Below, piece by piece: positions 38,948 through 49,400 of a stretch of 64,000 nt of DNA (the stretch's first letter is position 1; the number at the start of each line of letters is the position of its first letter). The notes under the pieces were generated by a model. That model made no database searches. It saw only the letters and a program-made list of their open reading frames with translations, and was not told the origin of the DNA. Source of the DNA: Motacilla alba alba (lineage: Eukaryota > Chordata > Aves > Passeriformes > Motacillidae); NCBI RefSeq assembly GCF_015832195.1, contig NC_052017.1:69007801-69071800 (forward strand), given 5' to 3'. A program made the translations under genes and the position numbers.

Positions 38948-39262
38948 TGTTCAACTGAATGAACTTACTGTTACCTTTTTTTTTTCTAGCATAAGTCTTC
39001 TTTTTCCTGATACTGTCTGAATTTGAAACATCTAATTTAATACATTGAAGGGCCCCGTCTTCCTTTTATTTCCTGTCTGTACTGGAGCAGTCGCCTGTTT
39101 CAATTATGACTTTCTCCAGCTCCTACATTTTTCGTGCTCCAGCTGGCTCAAAGTGCACTTCCTTGGAAGGTAAAATGCACTAACTGTGCTGATCAGAGAC
39201 TGATAGCTGCAAAGCCACAATCACAATATTTAATAGCTGAGCTGATAAGTGGAGGGGTTAAC
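38948..39262. other. Non-coding unique sequence
   Basis: No feature is recognised apart from a T-run near 38977-38987. Confidence 0.6.
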
Positions 39263-39282
39263 AAAAAAAAAAAAAAAAAAAA
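39263..39282 (+). repeat. A20 homopolymer
   Basis: Twenty consecutive A, with no recognisable retroposed gene body immediately upstream. Confidence 0.95.
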
Positions 39283-39362
39283 GAGGCCCAACACCCCCAG
39301 CAAAAGTTTAAGCTTAAACAAAGGGATATTATATTGATGCATGTTCAATTAAGGCTCCATTG

Positions 39363-39365
<3 letters not shown>

Positions 39366-39394
<29 letters not shown>
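39366..39394. repeat. (AT)14 dinucleotide microsatellite
   Basis: Twenty-nine bases of perfect alternating A and T, likely length-polymorphic. Confidence 0.95.
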
Positions 39395-39399
<5 letters not shown>

Positions 39400-42300
39400 G
39401 TATACACATAGAACTGCAGACTGCTTACATAAATTCATACTTTTATGGTAAATTTCATCCACTTCTATGCATGTGTGTTAAATGTTTCTTTCCTGCTTTT
39501 CAGTCAGTTAGTGCAGACTGGGGACTAACTCGGTACAATTATTTCAAAGAACAGGATTGTGGGATTGATATGGCACTACAGCAAAACCCTGTCCAGATAA
39601 AAATAAGATTGTTTTGTAGTCAAGACGGAGGGGGAAAAAAAGTCTCTGAGCTGTAAACACCAGTGAATGTATTTTTTTCTGCTTTATGAAAACCACAAAT
39701 CTTTTTTTTTCCCTTTTCCTTCTTACTCATAGGGCAGTTTAATTACAGTTTAATCTCTTTCAGTAAGCACCCCTTGAGACCTTATTGTCAAAGTACTGTA
39801 TTATCAAGGCTACAGCTACAATTTACTGCAGTAGGTGGGGGCTCCTTTAGAAAGGCCAGAAGGTACCAAAGAAGTCAAAAGAAAAAAAAAAAAGAAAACA
39901 GAAAAGGAGTAGTTCAGTTACTTTATTATTAACTAACAGTGCAAAGCTTTACTGGGCCCTAGAGGTCCTAGTTCAATAATTAGAGAAACTCTGTAAAGCC
40001 GATGGCCAACACTCCCCCTCTGTCACACGCTTGCGTCAGTAAATGTGAATGAAAACGAGAAGTTAACAAAGTTGTTCAGTGCTCCATTTGCTGGCACCTT
40101 AGGAACACGGGCTTGGGGAGGCAGGGGAAGACGTTAATGGAGCGTGTTGTGAGGTGTGAAATGTGAAGCAGAGATATGTTGGTTTATAGGGCAATATTGA
40201 AAATAAGCAGGAACTAGTAATTTAAATTAAAAAATAATCTACAGATCTTTGCCAGCTTTGTTTTTAAATGGATTTGAAGGTATTTCCCCAAGATGTGAGT
40301 ATTACTTTGTGTGTAGAAAACCAAAATTAATTCAAGCTAGCTATGCAGAGGATGTCGCATCAGCTATTTTCTCCTGCTGTTTATACTGGTGCAAGTATTA
40401 AGAAACAAATGCAACTGAGAAGAGAAATGGTCCAGTATGAAATTGCTCCTGTTACTGAGGAGAGCACAGCTACCTGATCCTTCAGGTATGGTTTAATTGC
40501 ATGTTTGCATAGGCAATCAAATTATAAACAGTGCACACAGGACATAAACACGGTGTAGTGAAATCTAAGTGATGCATTACTAATATCCAGGAATGATATT
40601 TTTCCAATAATTTTTGGTTAAAAAACCCAGCTCTACCTTCCCCTGTGTGCTCTCTCACAAGTGTATACTGCACATGGCAGGAACTTGTTACCAAGCCAAC
40701 AGATATGATACAGTATGTAGACAGTGATCTAAAGGGAATATATTTTTCTGTGCAGTGTAGTAGGTTATGGTTACAGCTATCAAGCTGTTTCAGTCACTGA
40801 TTTATTCACCCAGAAGAATAGAAACAATATTTTTCTAAATCTGTTTCCTATTAACTTTTCCTCCCCCCTGCCATGGCCACCCCCTTTCAAGATTCCTAAA
40901 ATGGATGAAGTCTCTTCTTTTCTCAGCCGCAAACCAAGGTATACTGTATATAAGAATTCCCTCATCCTTGAGGCAATGATCAAGGAACAGGATATCCTGG
41001 TTAATACTAATGCAGGAAGAAGGTTTGCTCATTCTCACAGACTTTTCACCCACTGGTGCCTTCTGAATCAGCCTAAGGCATGCCTTGCTTTTTGTCTCTG
41101 GGAAGGAAAAAAAAAAGGAGGGGGGGGCAAAGATTACTTTAAAAGCTAGGTCTGCCATGTCACAAGGTAGAATGGCACTGCAAACCCATGCCATGGGACA
41201 GGACACACTATATTTGATGGCAGCAAGGAGATACATTGAGAATGTTGCCTCTTTTCTATGACCCATAGAAATGGTAAGACATCTTCTAGTCCCTCTGCTA
41301 CTTCTCACATGCACAGAATTGGCCTCTTAACAAAAAGCAACTGATACAAAGAAAAGTCAGTGGTGCAAACCAGTGCAAACTATCCATTGTAACACATGCA
41401 AACACATACCTCACCGTTTCAACATCCACTATCTTCTTGTTTCCTCACTTCTGTTAAATTGCTATCAGTTAACACAGATGTTGAGGAGATAAGGTTTTAA
41501 TAACTGCCTTTATTTCCCAAAGCTAATGTTTATGCCAGTAGCACAACACCTTGTTATTTTAATTCATTTAAAGGAATTATGCAAATAGCAAGATCTAATC
41601 AAATGACAAACTTGCTAGCCACATGAATAACCAAGCAGCTTTTGGTCTTACTCCTCTTTAACACAGATGATGCAGGGGGGCTTTGGTTATGCTTGTTTTG
41701 TATTGGTATAATCTCACTAATTGAAGGGGAAATAATCCCGATTTATATCCACATGAGTCAACCACAATCATTTAGGCATTATAAAAGAAATAACACAAAA
41801 AAAAAAAAAAAACCAAAACCAGAAAAGTTTTTCCTGCTAGATACAAATCACTGTGAAAGAAATTAAGCCAAACTTATTTACCTACACACACAGCTATGAA
41901 CTCATACAATGAGTTTATATTAATTCCCTATAGTGTTGCAAGACTTCCTTCTAGTGAGTCAAACAACTCCATTATGAGAATGTAGTCAAGGTGAGAAAGG
42001 AATTAAACTTCCACAATCAATTCAGGAACAGTGCTGAATTCATTCTCACTTATCACAGGGTGATTTTGCACTAGTATTTTTTCCCCCTCAATGTTATTTT
42101 CCAAGACTTTTTTATGCTAGTGTAAGCCACTAATATTTTGGCCATTTTCTGCACTGCAGAAAATGCACTACTAAAAACCATGCCTCATAAAATGAGGATT
42201 TAAATCTTCCCAGAATAAATGCATTTTATTTCTCACCCTGCCCCCTCCTTCCCCACCCAAGGTTTCTACTATAAATGGCTGGTAACAGCTCAATTGAGTG

Positions 42301-44104
42301 CATAAAAGCAATTGAATAAATAAAACTATGAAGTAAGTGTAAAATATTAGTGTCCAGACATGCAAGATGTATGCAGGTACTACAAAACTTCCACAGCTGT
42401 ATGTGCCTGGAACTCATGCGGTGCCACAGGTTTAACAGGACCCGCTACCAATAAGAGTTTTATTTGCTTAATAAATTACATTCAAAAGCACAATAGTCCG
42501 GGCTCTTAGCTGTAAAATTGCCAAATATTGTCAGTGATTGCTCTCTGGTTATAAATAGTAAAATAATGTACAGCTCATTAGATTTTTGATTCCCTATGCA
42601 ATTCTCTCTAACCATTACTCAGAAACATATAAAAAGCAACTCTACATGACATTTTATAGAGGTTATAAATTGCTATGAGGAGATGACATGGGATAAATCT
42701 GTAGGCAGGGTGAAAGGGACTCAGCCAAACCAAATGTGTAAATTAAGAGCTCGGGCAAAGTGTAGGACTACATGAAACAATAGTGAAATCATAAAGACAG
42801 ACGGATAAGGATTAACTGCAGCAAAAAGAGTTTTACACTGATGGAAAAAACACCAACAGACCTCTCTGCTGAAGACAGGTAAGTTAGCTGTGCCTGGTAG
42901 TATAGAAAAGTCTTAAAATCAAACTCACTTCAAGTAACTTTAATGTTCAAAGTAAGATTAATTAAACTGGATAAGCTTTGTGCAATGGTCATCTCACATG
43001 AGACAAAATTGCAGGATTTTCTATTTACTTTTCAAGATGAGTTTTGGCAGTTCTACAATAATTTTACTGGTCCATAGGGAAGATAGTTGTTTCACTGGAC
43101 AATGTTCCCAGAAAATTAAAGAAGTTTCTTGTTTCCTTTTAAATATAAGATCTATTTTTTTTTAAAGACACACATAACAATGATTTTATTATTATGCATT
43201 TACATACTTAATCAACCCATGAAGGAATACTTTGAGACTCCCCAACACAGGCTTACAGGACCCATCACAGTATTTCCTTTTAGCATTTGGAAATCAGGCA
43301 GAGAAGCTTTTCTTTCAGAGCATATTTCAGCCTCCCGGAGTGACAATAATATCCAGACAATACTGCACAGCAATCCTCGCAATCTTGCAAAACTCTGGGT
43401 GCTTTTCACAGGCTAGAATTGCCTCAGCTCCCTGGATGAAATCCTGACCCTGTACTCATTTTCTCATACCTTGACAGAGGTCAAAGTCAGAAGGGGCATC
43501 CATAAGGGACATGTCCATAGGGTTCAACAGGAATAGGTCTCAGCACAACATCAAGACACCCAAATCAAGCAAAGCACTGAGGTTTGTGTATTTGGTTCTT
43601 ACTGGATATTAAATTGACTTACTGAAATGCAAAACTTCCCAGAGTATCAATTCTATTGTCTCCCATGCTCCCATGCTTCTCAGAGAGACTTTAAAAAAAA
43701 AAAAAGTTTTTCTTTCTCTACATGTATAGTATTAAAGCCCTCTTTGCTAGGGCTGAAGCTAGCATTTTCTGTTCAAATTGCTCCATGTCCTCAATGCTAT
43801 GCAATAAATATGAACCCAAATACCTTGGTATATGTATTTCACTGCTTGGACAGTATCTAGTATCTCTCCACTGAAATGTGGCAATTCTTTTGGACAAAAA
43901 CCATGGTGGAAAACTGGAAGACATTTTAACAACCTCATTCAAAATAAAAGAATTCACCAACTTGTATCATTACAGCTGTAGTGGAATGAGAATAAAGCAA
44001 GATAAAGCTTTTAAGGAGAAGCCATTGATTTTCTGAAGCCAAATGATTCAATCTGAAAAAAAAAACAAATTAACAAGGCCCAGGAAACATGTTGCTCGTG
44101 CAGT
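39395..44104. other. Non-coding unique sequence with two candidate conserved blocks
   Basis: No gene is recognised. The 159-codon minus frame at 40835-41314 contains low-complexity Phe runs from a poly-A/G tract (about 41107-41127) and matches no family. The segment 39960-40220 retains several CpG dinucleotides in an AT-rich setting. The segment 42420-42850 is long, repeat-free and balanced in composition. Both would be worth aligning to other vertebrates. A16 (41797-41812) and A13 (43693-43705) homopolymers are present. Confidence 0.5.
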
Positions 44105-44322
44105 TGCAGCAGCAGGGTAGTCCAGTGGCAGAACAACAGGCTAAATGTCACAAGACTTTGTTCTGTGTGCAGCTCTACCATGATTTGACCTTTGGTACCT
44201 CTCTAACTATTCTGTCTTTCATCCTTTATCTGGCCTGTCTACAACAGATTGACAGTCCTTTGGGGCAGAGTGTACTCTCTTCCTACATATTTGTGTAGTG
44301 CCTAACACAAAGGAATCCCAAT
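44105..44322 (+). mobile_element. Ancient tRNA-derived SINE, plus-strand copy
   Basis: The left part resembles a tRNA-related SINE head. TAGTCCAGTGG at 44118-44128 fits the RNA polymerase III A-box pattern TRGYNNARNGG. A degenerate B-box-like TGTTCTGTGTG follows at 44159-44169, then AGCTCTACCATGATTTGACCT, the usual region after the B box in MIR-like elements. The right part resembles the conserved amniote SINE/LINE 3' tail: AGATTGACAGTCC, TTGGGGCAGAG, then GTGTAGTGCCTAACACAA at 44293-44310. Several bases of each box are mutated, so the copy is old and not transcriptionally competent by inspection. Family assignment is from memory of the consensus pattern, not from a search. Confidence 0.65.
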
Positions 44323-44445
44323 CTGCTTTTAGCACTGTGCAAACACATAACTGAAAACGCAGCTTCTTCCTCTGGGACCTTGCAATCTCAGCCAAGGGAC
44401 AACAGAGAGATACATCAAACAGACGAAAGACACAAGTTAACTCAG
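44323..44445 (-). mobile_element. Second SINE-like 3' tail in inverted orientation
   Basis: Read on the minus strand, this segment gives AGATTGCAAGGTCC, then a diverged middle, then TATGTGTTTGCACAGTGCTAA. That is the same tail motif as the plus-strand copy just to its left (AGATTGACAGTCC through ATTTGTGTAGTGCCTAA). Upstream on the minus strand a TGTCTTTCGTCTGTTTG block parallels the TGTCTTTCATCCTTTA block of the first copy. The two therefore sit tail to tail and form an imperfect long inverted repeat. Boundaries are approximate. Confidence 0.5.
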
Positions 44446-46359
44446 TGCTGCAACTGGTCTGTCTGAAAAGGAGAAGCTGGTTTGCTTTGCAAAATATGAC
44501 TTTTGCCTGATTCTGAAGGCTGCCATTAAAACTCTCTGAACACTCCACCAGCAGCCATTTTTTCTAGGCTCTTTAAGTGAAAACAAATCAACTTTATGGT
44601 AGAATACATGTGAGTTTTTCTCAGAGGATTTTTATTGCTTATTAATTTGCATTGTGGAACTTCAAACTGAAAATTTGATTTATTGGGTCTTTTTCTATTT
44701 GAACAGTCTAGTTCCAGTCTTGCAGTATACTTTGTTGATGGTTGTCTTCTTCTCTTGTCCCTTAGATCTAATCTGAGAAGAGACTATCCTGCTGTTGTAC
44801 ACATACTGTGCCCAGACACACAAGATCCTGGACTGGGAGAAAGGTCCCAAAGTATCACCTCAACATGTAAAAGAAAAGTCAACAGTTTATGAAAAAGCTC
44901 AGTGAAATACCAACCACCATTCTTATTCATACACATAGGATAGGGGAAGTAGATTTGTGTCATCTGAAAACATTTGAATTCCCTAAGAGCTACAGTGGTT
45001 ATCTATAGAAGTCAAGAAAGTCCAAGATACCTGACAAAGGAGAATGTATGATCCATTTATTCTAAGGAAAAGAAAATGGAAAAATGTCTGGTGTGAGCTG
45101 GGACCTTTTCTATGCTTGCACACATGCCATGAATCCCAACTGACTCAAGGGCAGCAGTAAGGGCATTTCCGAGGGAAGAATTTTGCAACCTCCTAGTCAG
45201 CTAATTTGCTTTTTTCCATGTTGGAATGAATTGGGTCCTGTCGCTCTAAGACCTCAAAAAATCAGGGCCTTGTAGAACTTGTTAACTGATGTCTCTCTCA
45301 TTCATGAAAAGTGTAATCTGCTGGGCCAGTAAAGAGCTATAAATATAACTTTTACCCTGCTTCTTTTTCATATTCCTGGCTCCTGGCCACCTGGATTTGA
45401 ATAAATCCATCACCGGAAGATTCCACATGTTTGCTGTTTGAGCAAACATCTGTTGGTTAAGCTGCTGTTCCCTTGGGAGTATGGTCTGGCTGTTTCACCA
45501 GTCAGTGTGGTGGCTTGGTTTCCCTTGTATGCAAATGCACGCTGTTTTTATGAGCTCATCCCTTTTCTCTCCAGCTATGGCAGAAGCCACATCGTGCTCT
45601 GACGTAAGCCCAAATGCTTTGCTCAGTCGTACTACTCCTTTGGAGGATTGATTGCTGATTGTCCTGTTAAGGATTTCACGGACAATTATTTTTTCATCAA
45701 GTATTTTCTGAAGGATTTACTCTTTTTTAGTGCCAGGGAACAGTCTAAACCAGAAGTCTTTCTGTCAACATGGTAATTTTAAAAAATATTTTTAAAATCA
45801 ATTACATGTAACTGAGTACCACACCAAGCCTGCTTTAATGACTGGTCCTAAGGTCTCCCTCCCCTCTTTTGTTACTCTACTTCTCCACCTTCCCTGTCAA
45901 TTCACTTGAGGCTTCTCACCTTTTTTATCTTCTGCTCCTTTCTTTACTCTCCTCATAGCCTAGGCTCTCAATGACCATCTCCCACCATCAAAAAAAAATT
46001 GGTAATAAAGCAAGTAAGGGTTGATTACAAAATCAACAGTTGCACAAAAAATCTCAAAGGAAACACACACATACACATGTGCCTTTTTGAGCTATACTTT
46101 CAGGCAGTTTGCAGACCCAAAATGCAGGGTGGAATTGGTTAAAGGCTGTGCATTCATGAGTCATATCAGTGGTCTAGACATCATTGCTTTAAAACTTTCC
46201 TCTGAGGTTTCAGCTGTCTATGAATGAAGTTAGTCCCTGTGTACATGGCAACATCAGGCAGACATAGCACAAAGGCTTGAGCTGGCTTTCTGGTAAAAAG
46301 GAGAGGATCTAGTGAGAAGAAAATGTTAATTTTATTCTTCAAACCAATTCTGTCCTCTC
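44446..46359. other. Non-coding unique sequence; octamer-containing block near 45.5 kb
   Basis: No gene is recognised. A repeat-free segment at about 45240-45680 contains a perfect octamer motif ATGCAAAT at 45529-45536 and has a balanced composition unlike the neighbouring AT-rich DNA. It is a candidate regulatory element only by inference. A pyrimidine-rich stretch lies at 45850-45950. Confidence 0.5.
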
Positions 46360-46437
46360 TTTTATTGAATAATTGACATCTACTGTCAACATGCAATTTT
46401 ATTGAATAATTGACATCTACTGTCAACATGCATTTTA
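46360..46437 (+). repeat. Perfect two-copy tandem duplication, 37-base period
   Basis: Thirty-six bases starting TTTTATTGAATAATTG (46360-46395) are repeated exactly at 46397-46432 after one extra A, with a partial third start TTTTA. Zero mismatches over a non-simple unit imply a recent duplication, or possibly an assembly artefact. The minus-strand frame crossing it shows the corresponding near-duplicate peptide segment, which has no other sign of coding. Confidence 0.95.
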
Positions 46438-49400
46438 TCTTTTTCACATATGCCCGTCCATTTAAGAAAGTTGTGCAGAGAATTATGATCAAGTTTCTAA
46501 GGATGAAATACCTACAGCATCCTATTTCAGACAATAGATCCTCCAGCTCCCATTATCCAACATGATTTTCAGGTTTAGAAACATGATGGAATATTTGCTC
46601 ATTACAACTGGTTTGGAAGTAGTGCAAGTGTCTTAAGGGAAGTTTTTAAAAATGCTCTTTTTTTCTCTTAGTGTAGCAATGCTGGTTATTGTAATTTCAA
46701 GGCAAAAAAAAAAAGATGAGTTCTTTGCAGAGCTGCTTCTGGTTTATTTTAAAAAGCAATGATGGTCCCCTTCTGAAGACATTTGGAAGGGAGGAGTTCT
46801 CACAACGGGAGTCCCTGAGGGTCCTCAGATCAACCTGCATTGAAGCAGTCACAAGATAAAGGCCAGAAGCACTGAATGAAGAATTCACCCCGTCAATCAG
46901 TTTATCTAAACAAACTCTTATTAGAGTTTGAGAAGGCCAAAGAGCAAGATTTTATCTCTGTGCAAGAACTACTTTTCAGTTTGCAAATTTTTTTGTAGCA
47001 GAGAAAAATCCGAAGGAAAGTAAAACATGTAACTTCAGCTTCCCTTTTAATTTTTCATTGACTTTCAAAACTTTAGTTTCTGGATTTTGCAGAACAGAAC
47101 AGATAACAAAGTAAAAAAAAAATTCCACCAACTATTGACTCAAACTTCTTCTAGGCATCAGGAAACATTTGCTATAGGCTAGAAAAGGAAGCTTGTGTTA
47201 TCTGTATGAACACTGAAGGAAAAATCTCTGAGATGTGTACCCATTTGAGAAGGATGCTTCCCCACATGTTCCGTTAGACTTATGGCCTAATTTGCTGTTC
47301 AGCAGGGAGGGAGCTGCATCCAACTTCAGCTAATATCGGCTTGTCACAGTTTTCATACAAGGAGCCAAAAGCTTTGACGGTCCACAATTCCTCTTCCTCA
47401 TGTTAACTCACTTTTTGGCAAAGGGTCTTACAACGAAGCAGAAGACAGTACATTAACTAGACAATTAGTTGAATTCCAGAACTGACTGCACAGGCAAAAA
47501 TGAAAATTAGAAGTCCTCACCACCAGCAGAGCAGTTTGCGGGCTGAGTTGTCCATTAAGCACTGTGGCCACCTGGGTTAAACTGCAATGAGTGTTTGCTG
47601 CCAGCTGGCCTTGTCATCACTTTCCCTCTGCGGACCAAGGGCTGTGCAGCCGGAGGAACGGACAGATGATAAATTGCAAAAAGAATTAGAGGACCTGTTG
47701 TCCCAGCAATTGGATTTTTTCAGGCCAAATAAATGAACGTTTTTCTCTTTGAAGGGAGCAAGGCAGCACATCTGCTTCAACCTAAGAGCAAGAATAACTG
47801 GGAAAACCTCACACCCTCACCACACATACGTGGAAAGGAGGTGCACCCATCAATCAAACACAGCTGTCTGTGCCGAGGGTGGGAAGCTCCAATGGCTGAC
47901 TCAAGGAGTCTTTTTCTAAATTTGTACTAGGTCTTATAACTATTTCAAATAAGATCACTGTGGCCGTGTGAGCTGAGCAGCTTTAAACCTATTTGGCAAC
48001 ATATTCCCCCTCCACCCATTTAGGGCCAGACCCAGCAAAGCATTTCTGCTTGCACTTCTCTTTAAAAGTCTAATATAGGTCCCTTGAACTCAGCGAACTA
48101 TTCTTGGGCTTAAATGCTTTGCTGTACACCAGCTGGAACATCATCAGCTCAGCACTGATATGGTCCTCCAAGGGCTGCAGGGGTGTAAGTACAGCTTGGC
48201 TGCAGGCATTGCATTATATGGACTCCTGGTCATCCCTACCAACATTAGAAGTCATAAGGGAGTCAGAAGATGAGCAGCTAATTTTAAGGGCTACAGTTAT
48301 GCGTGATTAATTGGTCACTACTCACACTACACCTTATACTGCTGTCAGAATGTTATTTTTTTGCCTGGATCTCTTTTTCCAAAAATACTTTGGCTGAAAA
48401 TCTCCCAGGTTGGAAAGAGACGCAGAAGCAATGGAGCCAAACTCCTAGAATCCAAATTCCTAAAAGGTGTGTTATGGAATGAAATCTTAGAATAACAAAT
48501 GAGTGTGGCTGCTTTGGAGATACTTCCCCACAGCTTGAAACGGAGATGTGGGAATGTCTATGCTTGTACTCAAGCTGTTTGCATGTACATTTAGTAGAAC
48601 TCGAATATTCATCACTTGGCAGAAATTGGGCTGATATTAAAGCAAATATTTAAAGAGAAGATTTATGCCCAAATCTGCTTCTACTTAAATTGTTTCTAAA
48701 ATATGAGTTCATTCACCACGTGCCTAAAGAAAGGACCAAAATGAAACAGCTGGTGCAGGGGCCAGAGGAGAGAAGCACAGGCTCGATGAGCTGCGCTGCA
48801 TCAGCACTCTTTTACATATGACTCTGCACTTCTGAGTGTTTTGCCACAGACAGGACATTCACAGTTGTGTGAATTCAGTTTGCTTCTGCTTCTCTGATTT
48901 CATCCGAATTTGAGATGGGAGGCCAGAGAGAGCAGGAGGAAGGTGCTACCATTGGCCCCTTCTGTCACTGGAGCGTAGCAGAGAATTCAGACCACAGAGA
49001 TTCCCAGTATCGCAAAATGACAGACTTCCTTAAGCTTAACAGCTGAAATTGATGCAAATGATTTCAACTGCAACAAGCCTTGATCATTCAAAATGAGCAG
49101 AAATCCCCTCACAACTCCCTTGTGGTGGTGAGATTTACAAAAGGGACGTTAAATGCGCATACAGCGCCAGGATCTTACTCATTTAAGCAGGACTTAAACC
49201 TGGCAAATGGTCCCATTGAGTTGACAGGGCTGCCCTCAGAGCAAGGCACACCATGGGACAAGGACCTTGCCTCACTTCTGGCAGTAAATGATCTTGCACT
49301 GCTTGATTATGCGCAGCCCCCTCCCCAGGCACACCACTGGTAAATCACTGGCTGATTCATTAGATGGGCACACCTTCCTGATATCTTCTATAATTATGCT

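Noticed and set aside
40835..41314. 159-codon minus-strand open frame
   Set aside because: It has no recognisable motif, includes a Phe run translated from an A/G homopolymer tract, and is near the length expected by chance for the best few frames in 64 kb.
46181..46534. 117-codon minus-strand frame containing an internal peptide repeat
   Set aside because: The peptide repeat is simply the translated 37-bp-period DNA duplication; there is no other coding evidence.
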